A stretch of 64,000 nucleotides of DNA. Origin: Chlorella sorokiniana (lineage: Eukaryota > Chlorophyta > Trebouxiophyceae > Chlorellales > Chlorellaceae). Of this stretch, positions 45,825-57,252 are shown in pieces. How positions within the stretch are numbered: the stretch's first letter is position 1; each line of letters opens with the position of its first letter. A program made the translations under genes and the position numbers. The stretch lies in NCBI GenBank assembly GCA_025917655.1, contig CP084608.1, forward strand, positions 2,418,001 to 2,482,000, read 5' to 3'. The notes under the pieces were generated by a model. It did no database searches. It was not told the origin of the DNA and saw only the letters and a program-made list of their open reading frames with translations.

Positions 45825-47811
45825 ATGTGAGTCAAGAGAGCCGCGTGGTTGAGACGGCCGCAGCCCAGTGCCTTTTTCCATGAGCTGCTATGAGCTGCGG
45901 CTGCCTGCCCGATTCCAGGCTGCATCCTTTCATCCGCTAGCCTCGCGCCAGGGATACCCCATGGCTGGCGTGCGCTAGGGAAGGGCGCAACCTGCTCCGC
46001 CCCACAAAGGGTGCTGCCGCCCCGCCTGCCGCTGCAGGGCAAAGCGCAAGGGCTTGAACCTGGAGGAGAAGCGGCAGATCCTGCTGGACATGTTCCATGA
46101 CACCAAGGATGTGTACCTGCTTAAGGCAAGCGTGCAGGGCTACTTTGTCCGATGCTGCGACCCATTTGCATTTGGTGCCCATCTTGCACCCACCTGGGTG
46201 CTGCCACGCTGCCGCTGTCTTTCTGATCGCCGCCTCGCTGGGCCCTGGTCCAGGATGTGGAGAAGCTGGGATCCAAGCGCGGCGTCGTGCTGCAGAGCGT
46301 GAAGGAGGTGCTGCAGGTGCGTCTTTGATCCGCTGGGGCTGCCGCTTGCTGCCCGCTTGCACGGCCGCCTCCTACGCACGCAGTGGTCGGTCCACCCTTG
46401 CCTGGCTGCTTGCCTGCCTGAGTGGCTGGCATTACCTGTGATGAGGCAGCAGCAGCAGGATTCTTCCCTTTCTGGGGCTCCATCACACTCCACATTCCCC
46501 GCGTGTGTGCGTGTGCACCCCCTGAGGGCAGCCTATTTTCACTCGCGCGCCCCCCCCCCCCCCCCCAACACCCCCACACACACCTCCGCCTCGTTTCCAG
46601 TCCCTTGTGGATGATGATTTGGTGCACTGCGAGAAGATAGGCACCAGCAACTACTTCTGGGCCTTTCCCAGCGAGGCTGCTGTCAAGCTGGATGGGCAGA
46701 TCGCGGCAGCTGAGGCGCGGCTGCGGGTGCGGTTCGCTGTGTGACGCACTCTGGATGGGGTGTGTTTCTGCCTCAGAGAGCTCGTTATTCGCTGAGTTTT
46801 TTCAGCGCGTCTGTCAGATTCTTGGCCATCTGTCCCGGTGCCACCCCTCAGGACAAGAAGGCGGAGCGGGCCATGCTGGTGAAGCAGGCAGAGGCGAGCC
46901 GAGCGGGCAAGGAGGACAGTGTAAGCAGTAGCGGCCGCCGGCTGCTTGCTGCCGCGCTCTGCCCCTCCTGTCCAATCGCAGTGCACCTATGTGCTTTACA
47001 GCGCACAGACTTGCCCCCGCAAAGTCCGCGGCACCAGATCACTTTGCGGCAGCCCCCTCCCCCCCCCTCCCCCAAGAACCCTTGCAGGCCGAGCGCCAGC
47101 AGGTGGCGGCGCAGCTGGCAGCGTTGCAGGCGGAGGTGGCGCAACAAAAGGCTGAGTTGGATGACATTGCGGGCAGCGATCCCGACCGCTATGATGCCCT
47201 GAGTGAGGACAGATGCTGGTGCAGCGTCTGGGGCCAGCTGGGGCTCTTGCCTGCGGATTGCGGGACAGGGCAGACGGGCATGGCGGCACGGTGGCGCTGC
47301 ACAGCTTGCCCGAAATCCACGGCATGGCCTGTTGCGCCATGGCCGCTCTTATCCTGGCTGCCACCACCCCTTGTCGCCATGCAGAGGATGCATGCCGGCT
47401 GGCGGTGGACTCAGTCAACCGCTGGATCGACAACATTGACGCGCTGCGGGTCAGCATGCCGCGCGCTTTGATTGCCCATCCTGCAGCTGCGTGCAACCAC
47501 CCGAGCTGGTCTGGCGGCGAGCCGTATGCGCATGGTGTGTGAAGCCGCTGCTCACATCGTCCGGCTGCAGAGCTGGATGAAGAAGAAGTTTGAGGGCAGC
47601 GGCGGGGACATCGACAAGCTGTTCACGGAGGTTGGTGCGCTGTGTGGGCGTTTGTTTGCAAGCCTGGTTCTAGCCTAGACTGGTTGCGCCAAACATACGC
47701 TGAGCTGCGTGGGCGTGCTCATGTGCCCTGAATGCACGGGCAATGCGTGCCACACTGCAGAACGGCGTCAAGGAGGACTTTGACTACTTGCAGCTGAAGG
47801 CATTGCCATGA
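45825..47811 (+). CDS. MND1: Meiotic nuclear division protein 1 (MND1)
   Basis: Partner of HOP2 in stimulating RAD51/DMC1 strand invasion in meiosis. The start codon appears to be split by intron 1: AT at 45825-45826, donor GTGAGT, acceptor CTGCAG ending 46037, then G. This gives MAKRKGLNLEEKRQILLDMF-HDTKDVYLLK, close to the usual MSKRKGLS start. A GC-AG intron follows (46126). The next exons are DVEKLGSKRGVVLQSVKEVL and SLVDDDLVHCEKIGTSNYFW-AFPSEA (winged helix), then a coiled coil: DKKAERAMLVKQAEASRAGK, ERQQVAAQLAALQAEVAQQK, DACRLAVDSVNRWIDNIDAL, SRMRMVCEAAAHIVRLQSWM-KKKFEG and a last exon NGVKEDFDYLQLKALP ending at TGA 47809-47811. The open frame is intact with no homopolymer break. Domain order and length match MND1 throughout. 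Confidence 0.95.
46550..46566. repeat. Poly-C tract in MND1 intron
   Basis: A run of about seventeen C, followed by AACACCCCCACACAC, in the intron before the SLVDDDLVHCEK exon. Confidence 0.9.
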
Positions 47812-48232
47812 CACTAGCGGGGCCACGGGGCAGCATGCACCTAGTACGGCAACGCAAAGCTAGATGCACCCGACAGCGGCAGAGTATGCTGGTGTACGCA
47901 GCTGCTGCATCGATGCGGTTGGAAGGTGGCTTGGGTCGTCAGAAAGAAAAGAGCCTGCCCTCTGTTTTCCCATCCTTCACCGTTGCTCAAGTCCTTCCGC
48001 ATGACTGTCCTCTTGATTGACAGTGTTCCCGCTTCCCTTTGCAGCCCACGTCCGCATTCCTTTTATCTCTCCTCCTTGTTTTGCTTTTTCTTATTGGGTC
48101 GTGTGCTGCCAGCCACAGCACATGCAATTCACTGGCTTCACATCTGCCGCCCACAATTTGGTGGAAACACAAAGTCACACAGGTGCTGCCTCAGGGAGGC
48201 TTTACATTATCTGGACCTTGCGAACTAGCGTG
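47812..48232. other. Convergent intergenic region MND1/secreted protein
   Basis: About 420 bases between converging stop codons. Relatively AT-rich, with pyrimidine-rich stretches. No gene was recognised. Confidence 0.5.
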
Positions 48233-51200
48233 CTAAGGAGTGGTGTACTGCATGACCACCAGGCTGCTGTCGGCGTCGCCGGCATTGTTCTTGAGGAAGG
48301 AAACCCAGGGCTCCCCTGTGATGGGGTGAACCCCAACGGCGGGCTGGGACAGGGTGGACGAGCCAAAGAGACTCAAGGCAAAGGAAGGGTCCCCAACGGA
48401 GACCCAATACGTGGAGCCGTCGGCGGGTGCTGCATCATACTTGAGCACAGTGGGGGTGCTGCTGGTAGGGCTGCCGTCCAACAGCCGCTGCACCGCCAGG
48501 TACAGCTCGCCGCCCGGCCCAAACGCCAGCGTGGGCGCCACAGATTGGAAGGGGCTCCCAGCCGGACCGTCAAGAGAATCTGCGGGAGGCCATGAACTAG
48601 GAAGGCCGGTGATGGCTGTGCACGCGCGAAACGGCGCATAGCAGATGAAGCAGCACAGGCGACTGCCGTGCTTGCATGCGTCCAACCCCGAAACCAAAAT
48701 TGACCCGTAGGCTGCTGCTAGTGCTTGCCTGGAATCGGGAGGGTGTTGGGCTCGAGGGTGACTGGATCGAATGCAACCACGACGGCGTTCAGGGTGGGGC
48801 TGGTCTTAGTGGTCGCGACGTGGGGCACGCCGCCGGTGGGGGAGAGCGCCAGGCTGATGGTTGCGGTAGCAGGGTTTGGATTGGCAAGGCCGCCGCCATC
48901 CAAGTCCCGCTGCGCCCAATCGCCGCCCAGCAGCGACGAGAACAGCACGATCACGCGCAGCAGCGGGCCCGTGGCTCCAGGAGTGTTGAATGGAGGAGGG
49001 ATGACCTCGCCCAGGGCCGCCAGGAACAGGCGCCCTGTGGCCGCATCCACCGCCAGGTCCACCGCCCGGGCGGGATAGCGCACACCGCCAGAAACCAAGG
49101 GCATCCTTGGCTGGCCGCCGCTTGTCGTGTATGCCAGCCAGCTGCCCGAGGACTGTTTCATCACGGCGATCTGCCGCTGCAGGAGGCTGGCGGTCGCGGC
49201 GGCGGTGGCATACGCCACCACCGGCAGCCCGTCAAGGTCCACCGCAACCGCCACATCAACGGCGACGACTCGCGCCACAACGCTGAAGGAGCCACGGAAG
49301 AATCCGTTGTATAGGAAGTACAATGGCCACCCGGAGGTGCCAACATCGTTCTCCGTGATGCAGGCGAGGTGGGCCTGGCTCGATGCTGGGTCGTATACTA
49401 TGTCAATCGGTCCCACACTTTCGCTCGTGGAATCAGGAGTGATGAAGGAATTCCAAATGAGTGACCCAAACCGATTGGTCGATGTCGCAATTGACGGGTA
49501 GCTATTGCCGGAAAATCTGCTGGCGAAAAACACGCTGGGACCCTTTTCTGCCTGCACGCCCGTGGGGAACTCCAGCGCGGTGTGCACGGGGACAGGGGGC
49601 CCGTGGCCTGGCCGGTCCTCTGAGGAACTCCAACAACCACCCACCTAGATGGCGTGCATGTGGTGGTGGTGGTGGTCGGGGGCAGGGCGGAGGTTAGAGG
49701 ACAGATCCGTTGTTGTTGCTGACAGCACTTGGGCGGGGCGCACACGAGGGCAAGGAATCAATGACTGACTTGCACCTCATGAGATACCAAGATGCAGGCT
49801 GGCACTTACTCGGGAGCGATAGGTGGCGGGGGCTTGGCGGCGGGCTTGGAGGTGGGGGGCTGGGGGCGGAGGGTTGGGCGGCGGGCTTGGAGGTGGGGGC
49901 TGGGCGGTGGTGGGTTGGGCGGCGGGCTTGGAGGGGGGCTGGGCGGTGGTGGGTTGGGCGGCGGGCTTGGAGGTGGGGGCTGGGGGCCGGAGGGTTGGGC
50001 GGCGGGCTTGGAGGAGGTGGGGGCTGGGCGGTGGTGGGTTGGGCGGCGGGCTTGGAGGTGGGGGGCTTGGAGGTGGGCTTGAATGCGGGCTTGGAGGCGG
50101 GGGCTGGGCGGCGGAAGGCTGGGCTTTGGCGGTGGGGGCTGGGCTTTGGCGGCGGGGGGCTGGGCTTTGGCGGCGGGGGCTGGGCTTTGGCGGCGGCGGC
50201 TTGGGCTTTGGCGGGGAGGGCGGGGCTGGGGCTTGGGCGGAGGGGGCGGGGCTTTGGCGGCGGCGGCTTGGGCTTTGGCGGGGAGGGCGGGGCTTGGGCT
50301 TTGGCGGGGAGGGCGGGGCTGGGGCTTTGGCGGGGGTGGGCGGGGCTTGGGCTTGGGAGGGAGAGGGCGGGGCTGAGGCTTTGGCGGGGGTGGGCGGGGC
50401 TTGGGCTTTGGCGGGGGAGGGCGAGGCGGCTGCGGGTAGTCCACCGTCCAAGACAGCAGCACGGAAGGGTCGCCACTGTTGGGGTACAAGCGCAACCCTG
50501 CAACATGGATGGGCAGGGCCACACAAGACAACACAAGGTGTGTATGCACAGTAACGCATCAGGCACGTGGAGATGCACAATGAAACCAGTGCAGGTGCCA
50601 GCGGTGGCAGGGCCGTCGTCACACATGCCTGGATCGCCGCAGGCGGGTGCGGGGCCACGAGGGGTGCGGGCGCCGAGGAAGCGAGCGGGGCAGCCAGCGC
50701 GACCCTGCAGGCAGGTTGCAAGCAGCAGGCTCAAGGTCGAGCATGCCGGGTTGGGATCAAGCCAGGATTTGCAAGCTGCCCCAGCCTTGCGCAATGTTGC
50801 CACAGGAAGGCCGAGCACAGAGGCAGTGTTTGCCGCATGCAGCCTGCGTGGCCCTCGGCCACCTCCAGCCAGCACCTCAAAGCGGATGAGGAAGGCGCCC
50901 GGTCCTGCTGCGCTGCAGCACCCAACGCGACCCCTGGCCTGGGCCCATAGTCAGGCTGGCGTTGGCGCACACAGAGGAGGCGGTGAGGAAGCTGCGCCGT
51001 GGGCACGCCCCCGCACGCCCCACCAGCTGTGGGTAGGCAGCAGGTCACACAGTGAGCCCTTTGGATGCAAAGCACCATGGCAACGTGAGGCAGGCAATTC
51101 TCGGAGGGTTGAACCCTTCTGACATGCAGCAGCGCAGATTCGAGCTCGTACTGTTCCTTCAAGCAGCAGCCATGGCCCGCGTTGGGTACATCCAGCAGCA

Positions 51201-51859
51201 CCTGGAAAGTCAGGGGCACGCCAGGGAGTGCAGCAGGCTCGGTGACCGCCTGCGGCGCGACCGTCAGCCACGTCGACCTCACTCCGCCCGCCTTCGCCCA
51301 CAACACCAGCCCATCATCGCTCCCTGCCCTGCACAGGAAGGGAGGCAGGGGGCATTGGGAAAGAGGCTCTGACACAGTTGGAAGTTGAGGACAGGATGCT
51401 GCTTTAACGGCAGCCTGCGCGACGCTGGGTGGTGAGAGTGCACAGCCGGCCAGCGCCAGCAACTCACTCCTCACACAGCAGGGTTCCCAGCCAGCCTGCA
51501 AGCAGGGGTTGGCAGCAGCTACTCAATCGGCAGCAGACGGCAGCCAGGCCGCCAGCAGGGCAGTTCAACTCACAGCGCGGCACCCCCGCAAGCCTCACCG
51601 CTGAAGGAGCAGCCCTGGCGGCCCACCAGCCGGATCCAGTTCAGACCCAAGTCTGCCTGCGCCGACACCCCTGCGGGAACCACAGCACGATACTGAAAGC
51701 TGGCTGCCTCTCCTGAAAAGAGAGGAAGTGCTAAAAGAGGCATCTCAACCGAGGGATATGCCAGCGGCGGCGTGCAGCAGGGCGGCAATGGGCACAGGTC
51801 TGCTGCTCACCCGCCACGCACACAGCCAGCAAAGCACATGTCAGGAGGGTTTTGCTCAT
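48233..51859 (-). CDS. Secreted proline-rich protein with possible PA14-like region
   Basis: The ATG at 51859 starts a clear signal peptide (MSKTLLTCALLAVCVAG). Exons then read EAASFQYRAVVPAGVSAQAD, LGLNWIRLVGRQGCSFSG, SDDGLVLWAKAGGVRSTWLT, GVPLTFQVLLDVPNAGHGCC and LRLYPNSGDPSVLLSWTVDY. The order SDDGLVLW... / ...L-W at the end recalls PA14 sugar-binding domains, but I hold this loosely. A long basic proline-rich stretch follows (about 50440 down to 49820) with PPPPKPQPRP- and PPPSPPPNPP-type units. The C-terminal half (49640 to 48233) is a beta-rich, non-repetitive region: NSYPSIATSTNRFGSLIWNS, LDGLPVVAYATAAATASLLQ, AVDLAVDAATGRLFLAALGE, PTLAFGPGGELYLAVQRLL, PAVGVHPITGEPWVSFLKNN, ending VVMQYTTP at TAG 48233. 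Repeated D-A/TG-L-LA strands suggest a propeller-like fold. Likely a cell-wall or extracellular matrix glycoprotein. Confidence 0.6.
49820..50440 (-). repeat. Proline-rich coding repeat array
   Basis: GC-rich imperfect repeats. On the + strand the recurring units are GGCGGCGGGCTTGGAGGTGG and GCTTTGGCGGGGGAGGGCGG. On the coding (minus) strand they encode PPSPPPNPPPPSP- and PPPPKPQPRPP-type units within the secreted protein. Collapse or frame error is likely in such sequence. Confidence 0.85.
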
Positions 51860-52557
51860 ACTGAAATCAACATACAGCCTGCAGACATCAAAGGGAAACA
51901 CAAGATTCAATGTGAGGCCATCAGCGCGGTTCCGCCGCTGGTTATGAACGATGGGGGAATAAACCTGGGCATAAACCGCCCTGTGCTCCGCAGCTGGATG
52001 TGCTGCGGCATGCCGACAACCTGACGCCCGCGCATACCGCAAAAACACGCAACGGTGCACCCACCTTCACGGAGGAGGCGAAGGGCAAACTGCAAGCTTG
52101 CCCTGCGGCCCTGCACAGCCAGCAAAAGCGGTGGCAGCGCCGGCTGCAAGCCTTCTGCCCAGCAACAGGCAAAGAATCGGCAGTCCGGCCTGCGGGGAGT
52201 GCAATCGATGAGTAGCCATGTGCCCACTGACACCTGTCCAGGGTGGCGGCTCCTCCTTCCTGGGCAGCTTCTGGGGCCCGCACAGCAAGAGGAACACGCT
52301 CAGCAGTTTTGGTTGCAGTCGGCCGCGAAAGCACAAATCTCTGGCATGCCTGAGAGGGAGCACAGCAGCGACGGCGGTCCTCTGCTGACGGCGCCGCCAG
52401 CAGCGGCAGCGGGGAGCGCCGTACAGCTGCGGTGGCGCCGGCAGCTGGGACAGCGCTGGCTGCAACACCTTCTGTGCTCCTCACTCTTACAAATCCAGGT
52501 TGCCAATGCCACGCCGTCTCTGCATGCACGAAAGGGCAGCCATTTTAAGGCACCACA
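51860..52557. other. Intergenic region between secreted protein and NSUN6
   Basis: About 700 bases between the secreted-protein start and the NSUN6 stop, both on the minus strand. It contains the secreted gene's promoter and the NSUN6 3' UTR. Open frames on both strands look compositional, and no gene was recognised. Confidence 0.45.
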
Positions 52558-55500
52558 TCAGGCCGCCGCCTTTTCAAACTTGGCGATGAAGAAGCCAATG
52601 GTGTCCAGCGGCGCCGAAGGGTCAAACCGCTGCACCAGCGCCGCCTCTGCTTCGGTGAGCAGCCGCTGGGTGCCGCCGCCGGGCAGCGCCACGGTGCCTG
52701 CAGCCGCGGCCAACACAACAGCCGCACGTTGCTGGCACACGCATGTGAATGCACCATGGGCGTGCCCCGGGCGTCAGCACTGCCTCTGCCAGCGGCAGCC
52801 TGCAGGCGTGAATTGTGAATCACCACATGTGTGTGCTGAGTAGCAGCGCTGCACCTGTGAGGCCCGGACCGCCCAGGCGCGGCGTTTGCGGTGCCAGCCG
52901 CATCTCCGGGAATGTGTCCAGCAGCCAGCGCACGTTGGCCTCGTTCTCTCCTGGGGTTCAGGAGGGCGCATTGGGAAGGGGCAGGTGTGCTCATGCCTTG
53001 TTGTGAGGGTGGGGGCAGGGGAGCAGGGGCATCAGACTGGCCGGCCATCCCCTCAACGTGCATGGCCTCCAGGCACAAGCACATTGCTGCAGCTGCGGAT
53101 TGACAGCCGCAGCGCTCACCCGGGTTGATGGAGCAGGTGGAGAAGAGGAGGGAGCCGCCCGGGCGCAGCAGGGCCACAGCGCAGCGCAGCAGCTTGCGCT
53201 GGTACGCCGCCGTCTGCTCCAGCTCGCGCAGGGTCTGGCGGTGGAGCAGCCTGTGTGTGTGTGTGTGTGTGTGGGTTGGTGTGTGTGTGTGGGGGCGGGG
53301 GGTTGAAGGAGGCATGTGCAAGGGAGAGTGTGTGTGGGCAGGTGGATGGGAGAGAGGTGCGCAGAGGAGGGAGGTGTTGGGGTGAAGGTGGGGGCAGCTG
53401 CAAGAAACGAGAAGCGGTAACGCAGGGAGACGGAGAGGCATGGGCGAGCCCCCTTTGCATGCTGCTCGCAAACCCTGGCCGCCCGCAACCCCTCCCAACA
53501 GGGCATGCAATGCTTTCGCAGCCTCCCACCTGGGCCGCAGCCCTAGAGCGGTGCAGGGAGCGTCGCAAAGGATGCAGTCGAAGCTCTCTGGCGGGAAGCC
53601 GGGCGTGGTTGCCTCCTTGCCGCCCGCAACGTGCGCCGACGACGGCGTCCCCAGCCCCCGCCGCGCCCGCGCCCGCGCTACGCGCTCCAGCCGCCGCAGC
53701 GTCGCGGCGCTGGGCGGCTGGGTGGCGCCGCCGCGGCGGCCGACGCTGGGCGGCTGCCCGGGGCCCTGCTCCCGCCCCGCTGCCGCCGCCGCCGCTGCGT
53801 CGCCGCCGTCTGGCTGCAGCACTGACTTGGTGGCATCCATCTTGTAGGCCTTGACGCAGGTCAGCCCAAAGCTCTCTGCCAGCTTGCGCACCTCTGCCGC
53901 CTTGACGTGCGTGCGGTCAAACGCCACCACCTGGTGCGAAGGTGGGGGGGGGGGGGCACGTGCATGAGCGACTCGGCACACGACGTGTGCAGTGTTGCAG
54001 CTCCCGCTGTCGACTGAGCAACGGAGAAGTTCAAGCCCAGGGCCGGCACTTTTGCATACGCCGCGAGGCACACCGGTACAGCACGCAGCTGCCGCTGACG
54101 CTGACGCTGACGCTTGCAGTGAACTTGGCGGCGGCGGCGGCGCAGAACCCAGGCCGCATCAATCCTGCAGCCCCCTCACCTCCCCCTGGTTCCTCATCAG
54201 CTGCGCCAGCGCCGTGGTCTTGCCGCCCGGCGCGGCGCACATGTCCAGCACGCGGGCTCCCGGCGGCGGCGCCAGCACTTGGGCCGCCACCAGCGAGCAC
54301 ACGTTCTGTAGCATGAACTCCCGGGTAGGGCGTCTGCATCAAGGCAGGGAGGCGGGGGTGCGAAGGGGATCAGGCGATTGAGGGTCGGGGTCAAGCGCTG
54401 CGCACAGTGGGCTCGGAGTCATACCCAGGGCTTGCGAGCCAGGAGTCAGCAAGTGCGGCTGCCAACGGCGGCGAGCGAGGGGGCTGCCTCTGCCAGCCTC
54501 GCAGGAGCAGCCGCCCCTTCCGCGCGCCCACCCAGCTCACCGCCGCAGCCCGGCGTGCGGAACACTCGCTCTAGCATGGTGAAGGCCACCCCGCCGCGTT
54601 CCTGCGGCGCAGCGGCGGCGGGAGCGGCGGCCAAGGGTCGGCACGGCACGGGCGGCGGGGCTGGGCAGCGCACTGCTGCTGAGCGGGAGTGCGGTTGCTG
54701 GATTACGTGTGTACAACACGTTATGCAGGCAAGCAAAGGTGAAGGGGCAGCGCTGCCTTGCTGCCAGGCACCCCAACCCCCACCCCCGCAACCCCAACGG
54801 CCCTCCCTCCTCCAACCGCTACTCCCCGCCCTAGCCGCCTCTGCAGCCCAAACAGCACTCCCACCTCTCTGCCACTCCGCCTGCCCCTCCCCCACCCCCG
54901 ACCTCCCAACTCTGCAGCAGGAAGGCAGCCAGCATCCACCTGGAAGAACTCGGCCCGGCTGAGCTCCGCCCTGCCCACGCCGATGAAGAGGCGGGAGCGG
55001 TCGGGGGCCCGCCCCCAAAGTCTCCAGCTGCCGCGCCGTGCTCTGCGATTGTGAGGAGGGGGAGATGGGGAAGGGGGCGATGGAGGGTTGCATGGGGCGA
55101 GCAAAGGGGGTTAGGGGTGGGAGGATGGTCGCAGAGCGGCAGGGGGCATGCACCAGACCTAGCGGGCCGGCGCTGCCCGGCATGCGCACCAGCTGTGCAG
55201 GTGCGGTGCCGCAGCCCGCGCTGAGCCTGCGCGCTCACCCCAGCCCACCTGAGCCCAGCACGGTTCCCCGCGTGTATGCGTACTTGTCGCCGCCCGGCAG
55301 CTCCAGACCCACAGACACCGCCACGAGGTCGCCGCGGCCGATGCCTGCAGCGGTGGGGCAGGCCGTGGATTGCAGCCGGAGTGGGGCGGGGCCAGAAGGG
55401 AGAGGGAAAGGCTGGCAGTACCTAGGGCTGCTGGGACTGTTCAAAGAGGTGTGCTATGCGCCGCAGGCCGATGGGTAGGGCAAGGCAGGTGGAGGAGCAG

Positions 55501-56631
55501 AGGCACAACCATGCGTGGAGGCGGGCTGTAGAGATAGCGTCCCCTGGTTGGGTAGAGATAGCGTCCTGATCCAAGCCGTGACCCTTGGGAGCCGCCCGCC
55601 CCCCGCCCCCACCCCCCACCCCCCTCCCACACACACACACACACAGACAGACCCCGCTGGCGCAGGAGGCAGCCCGCTGGGCGCGCAGCGGGCGCCCCCC
55701 TCTTGCCTGCAGACACAGCCAGCAGGCCGGGCACGAAGACGTGGGCGCCGCGCATCACTGCCTCCCCGCCTTGCGCCCCAGCACCACCTCGCGGTCGCCT
55801 GCGGAGGGGGAGCGAGGGTGCCGGCAGGCATGAGCACAGGGCTGAGCTCGCCAGGCGGCCAGTGCCTGCCTTCGTCTCGAGAGCCATGCGATTCACTGCG
55901 AAACGTTTGTCCTCCGCCCCTTGCACCCCTCACTCACACACACACTCCGCGCCCCCCCCAGCGCCCCCCAGCGCCCCCCGAGCGCAAACAAATGCACCGC
56001 GGTCGCAGATTGTTCTCGATGCAATGCCCAGCGGAGGGAGCGCAGAGCAGCAGCGGTCCACCGCAGGGAGCGTAGTCAATGTCGTGTGGCCCCGACCCGG
56101 GCAAGATGATTGCGTCCGGCAGCTGCGGGTGCACGTAGGCAGGGCGGCGCTCCAGCATCGCGCGATCCTCGGGCGTCAGCAGGGCGGGCAGGCGGCGCAG
56201 CAGGTCCTGGAGGGGCGGTTGGAGGGAGGCGGGGGATATGGGGGTGGGGAAACGGGGGGGTTGATGAGGGGGAACCGAGCCATCGGCCGGGGCAGGCTTG
56301 TTTGCTGTTCAAACTGGGGGCTCCCCTTTTATTATCCAGGTACCGGGGTGCGTGTCGTGCTTTGATTTTAGGCCGGGGCAGCCCTGGTGCATCGCAGCTG
56401 CACAGGCCGTCGCACCTCTGGCGTCGTGCGCAGCGTGTTGACCCGCAGGCACGTCGCCAGTGGCGGCCGCGCCAGCGCCGCTGACATGGCTGCCAGCTTG
56501 GCGGCGCCAAAGGCGGCCTCCAGGTATTGCTTCACCTCCGGGTCCCACTCGATATCAGGGCTGTAGGTGCGGCACGGCGGCGCCTCGGCGGCACGGTGCG
56601 GCAGATCAGCAGACTCGCCGGGGCCCTCCAT
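52558..56631 (-). CDS. NSUN6: RNA cytosine-C5 methyltransferase NSUN6
   Basis: SAM-dependent m5C RNA methyltransferase with an internal PUA domain, the arrangement specific to NSUN6. The first ATG is at 56631. N-terminus: YSPDIEWDPEVKQYLEAAFG, PPLATCLRVNTLRTTPE, AMLERRPAYVHPQLPDAIIL. PUA: REVVLGRKAGEAVMRGAHVF-VPGLLAVSA (its exon ends with a GC donor) and GIGRGDLVAVSVGLELPGGD, KYAYTRGTVLGSG. Methyltransferase: GVAFTMLERVFRTPGCG, TPYPG.., FMLQNVCSLVAAQVL, SAM motif ARVLDMCAAPGGKTTALAQL, VVAFDRTHVKAAEVRKLAES, CVKAYKMDATKSVL, motif IV FDCILCDAPCTALGLRPR, LLRPGGSLLFSTCSINPGE, where the two catalytic Cys are in DAPC and TCS. End: FDPSAPLDTIGFFIAKFEKA, stop 52558-52560. A long Ala/Gly/Arg insert between motifs III and IV is clade-specific. 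Targets tRNA Cys/Thr 3' ends and mRNA in other organisms. Confidence 0.92.
53252..53292. repeat. (GT)n microsatellite in NSUN6 intron
   Basis: Eleven GT dinucleotides, a GGGTTG interruption and further GT units, in the intron upstream of the TLRELEQTAAYQRKLL exon. Confidence 0.95.
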
Positions 56632-57252
56632 CGCGGCTGCAAGCCAGGATGGCAATGCTCAGGAGTGGGCTGGGCGATATTCTTCGATGTTTTATCGATG
56701 ACACAGCTTAAAACTCCAACAAAGAGGCGCACATTGCCCCGGACGCGGGCGACACCCACCCGCCGCCAGCGCCTGCGCTGTCGAGGAGAGGCGGGTAAAT
56801 TGCGCCGCCCTGGCAGCAGGGCGCAACGATTTTTGTGTCGGCGATGACAGGTTGCTGATGCTTGCGCGTGCCGCCTGTCGTGAAACAACTCGGCTGTCAC
56901 AGGCGATGCACGGCATGCGCCGCGAACGGGTAAGCGATATGTGAGTATCTATTGAATACTTCGATGGGTTCACGATAATGTCAGCCCGCCCTTCACAGGC
57001 GATCACATGGCCGCGACAGGCCGTGGAGTACATGAACAGGGGTACGGCTAATGCCACCCTTACCCACACCAAGGGGGCAATGCACCATGCCCAGTTGTGC
57101 TCACCATTAAGCCCGGTCATACTTGTATTGTTTTCTCCTGCTGTCGCTCGCCACAGCTCACCCCCGGCGCCTTCACTGCGTGCCGCACGGCCCCTGCCCC
57201 TCCTTGGCGGCATCGCGGCATCGCAGCAGCAGAAACAGCAGCGTCGGGCACC
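56632..57252. other. Divergent intergenic region NSUN6/CPP1
   Basis: About 620 bases between divergent starts. It contains a less GC-rich core near 56920-56990 (TATGTGAGTATCTATTGAATAC) that probably marks the promoter area. No gene was recognised. Confidence 0.5.

Noticed and set aside
49820-50440. CRISPR-like or telomere-like repeat array
   Set aside because: The repeats are irregular, have no spacers of constant length, and encode Pro-rich protein in the secreted gene.
49710-51122. A 470-codon glycine/tryptophan-rich open frame on the + strand
   Set aside because: It is the antisense shadow of the proline-rich coding repeats of the secreted protein. It has no splice-supported or conserved features.
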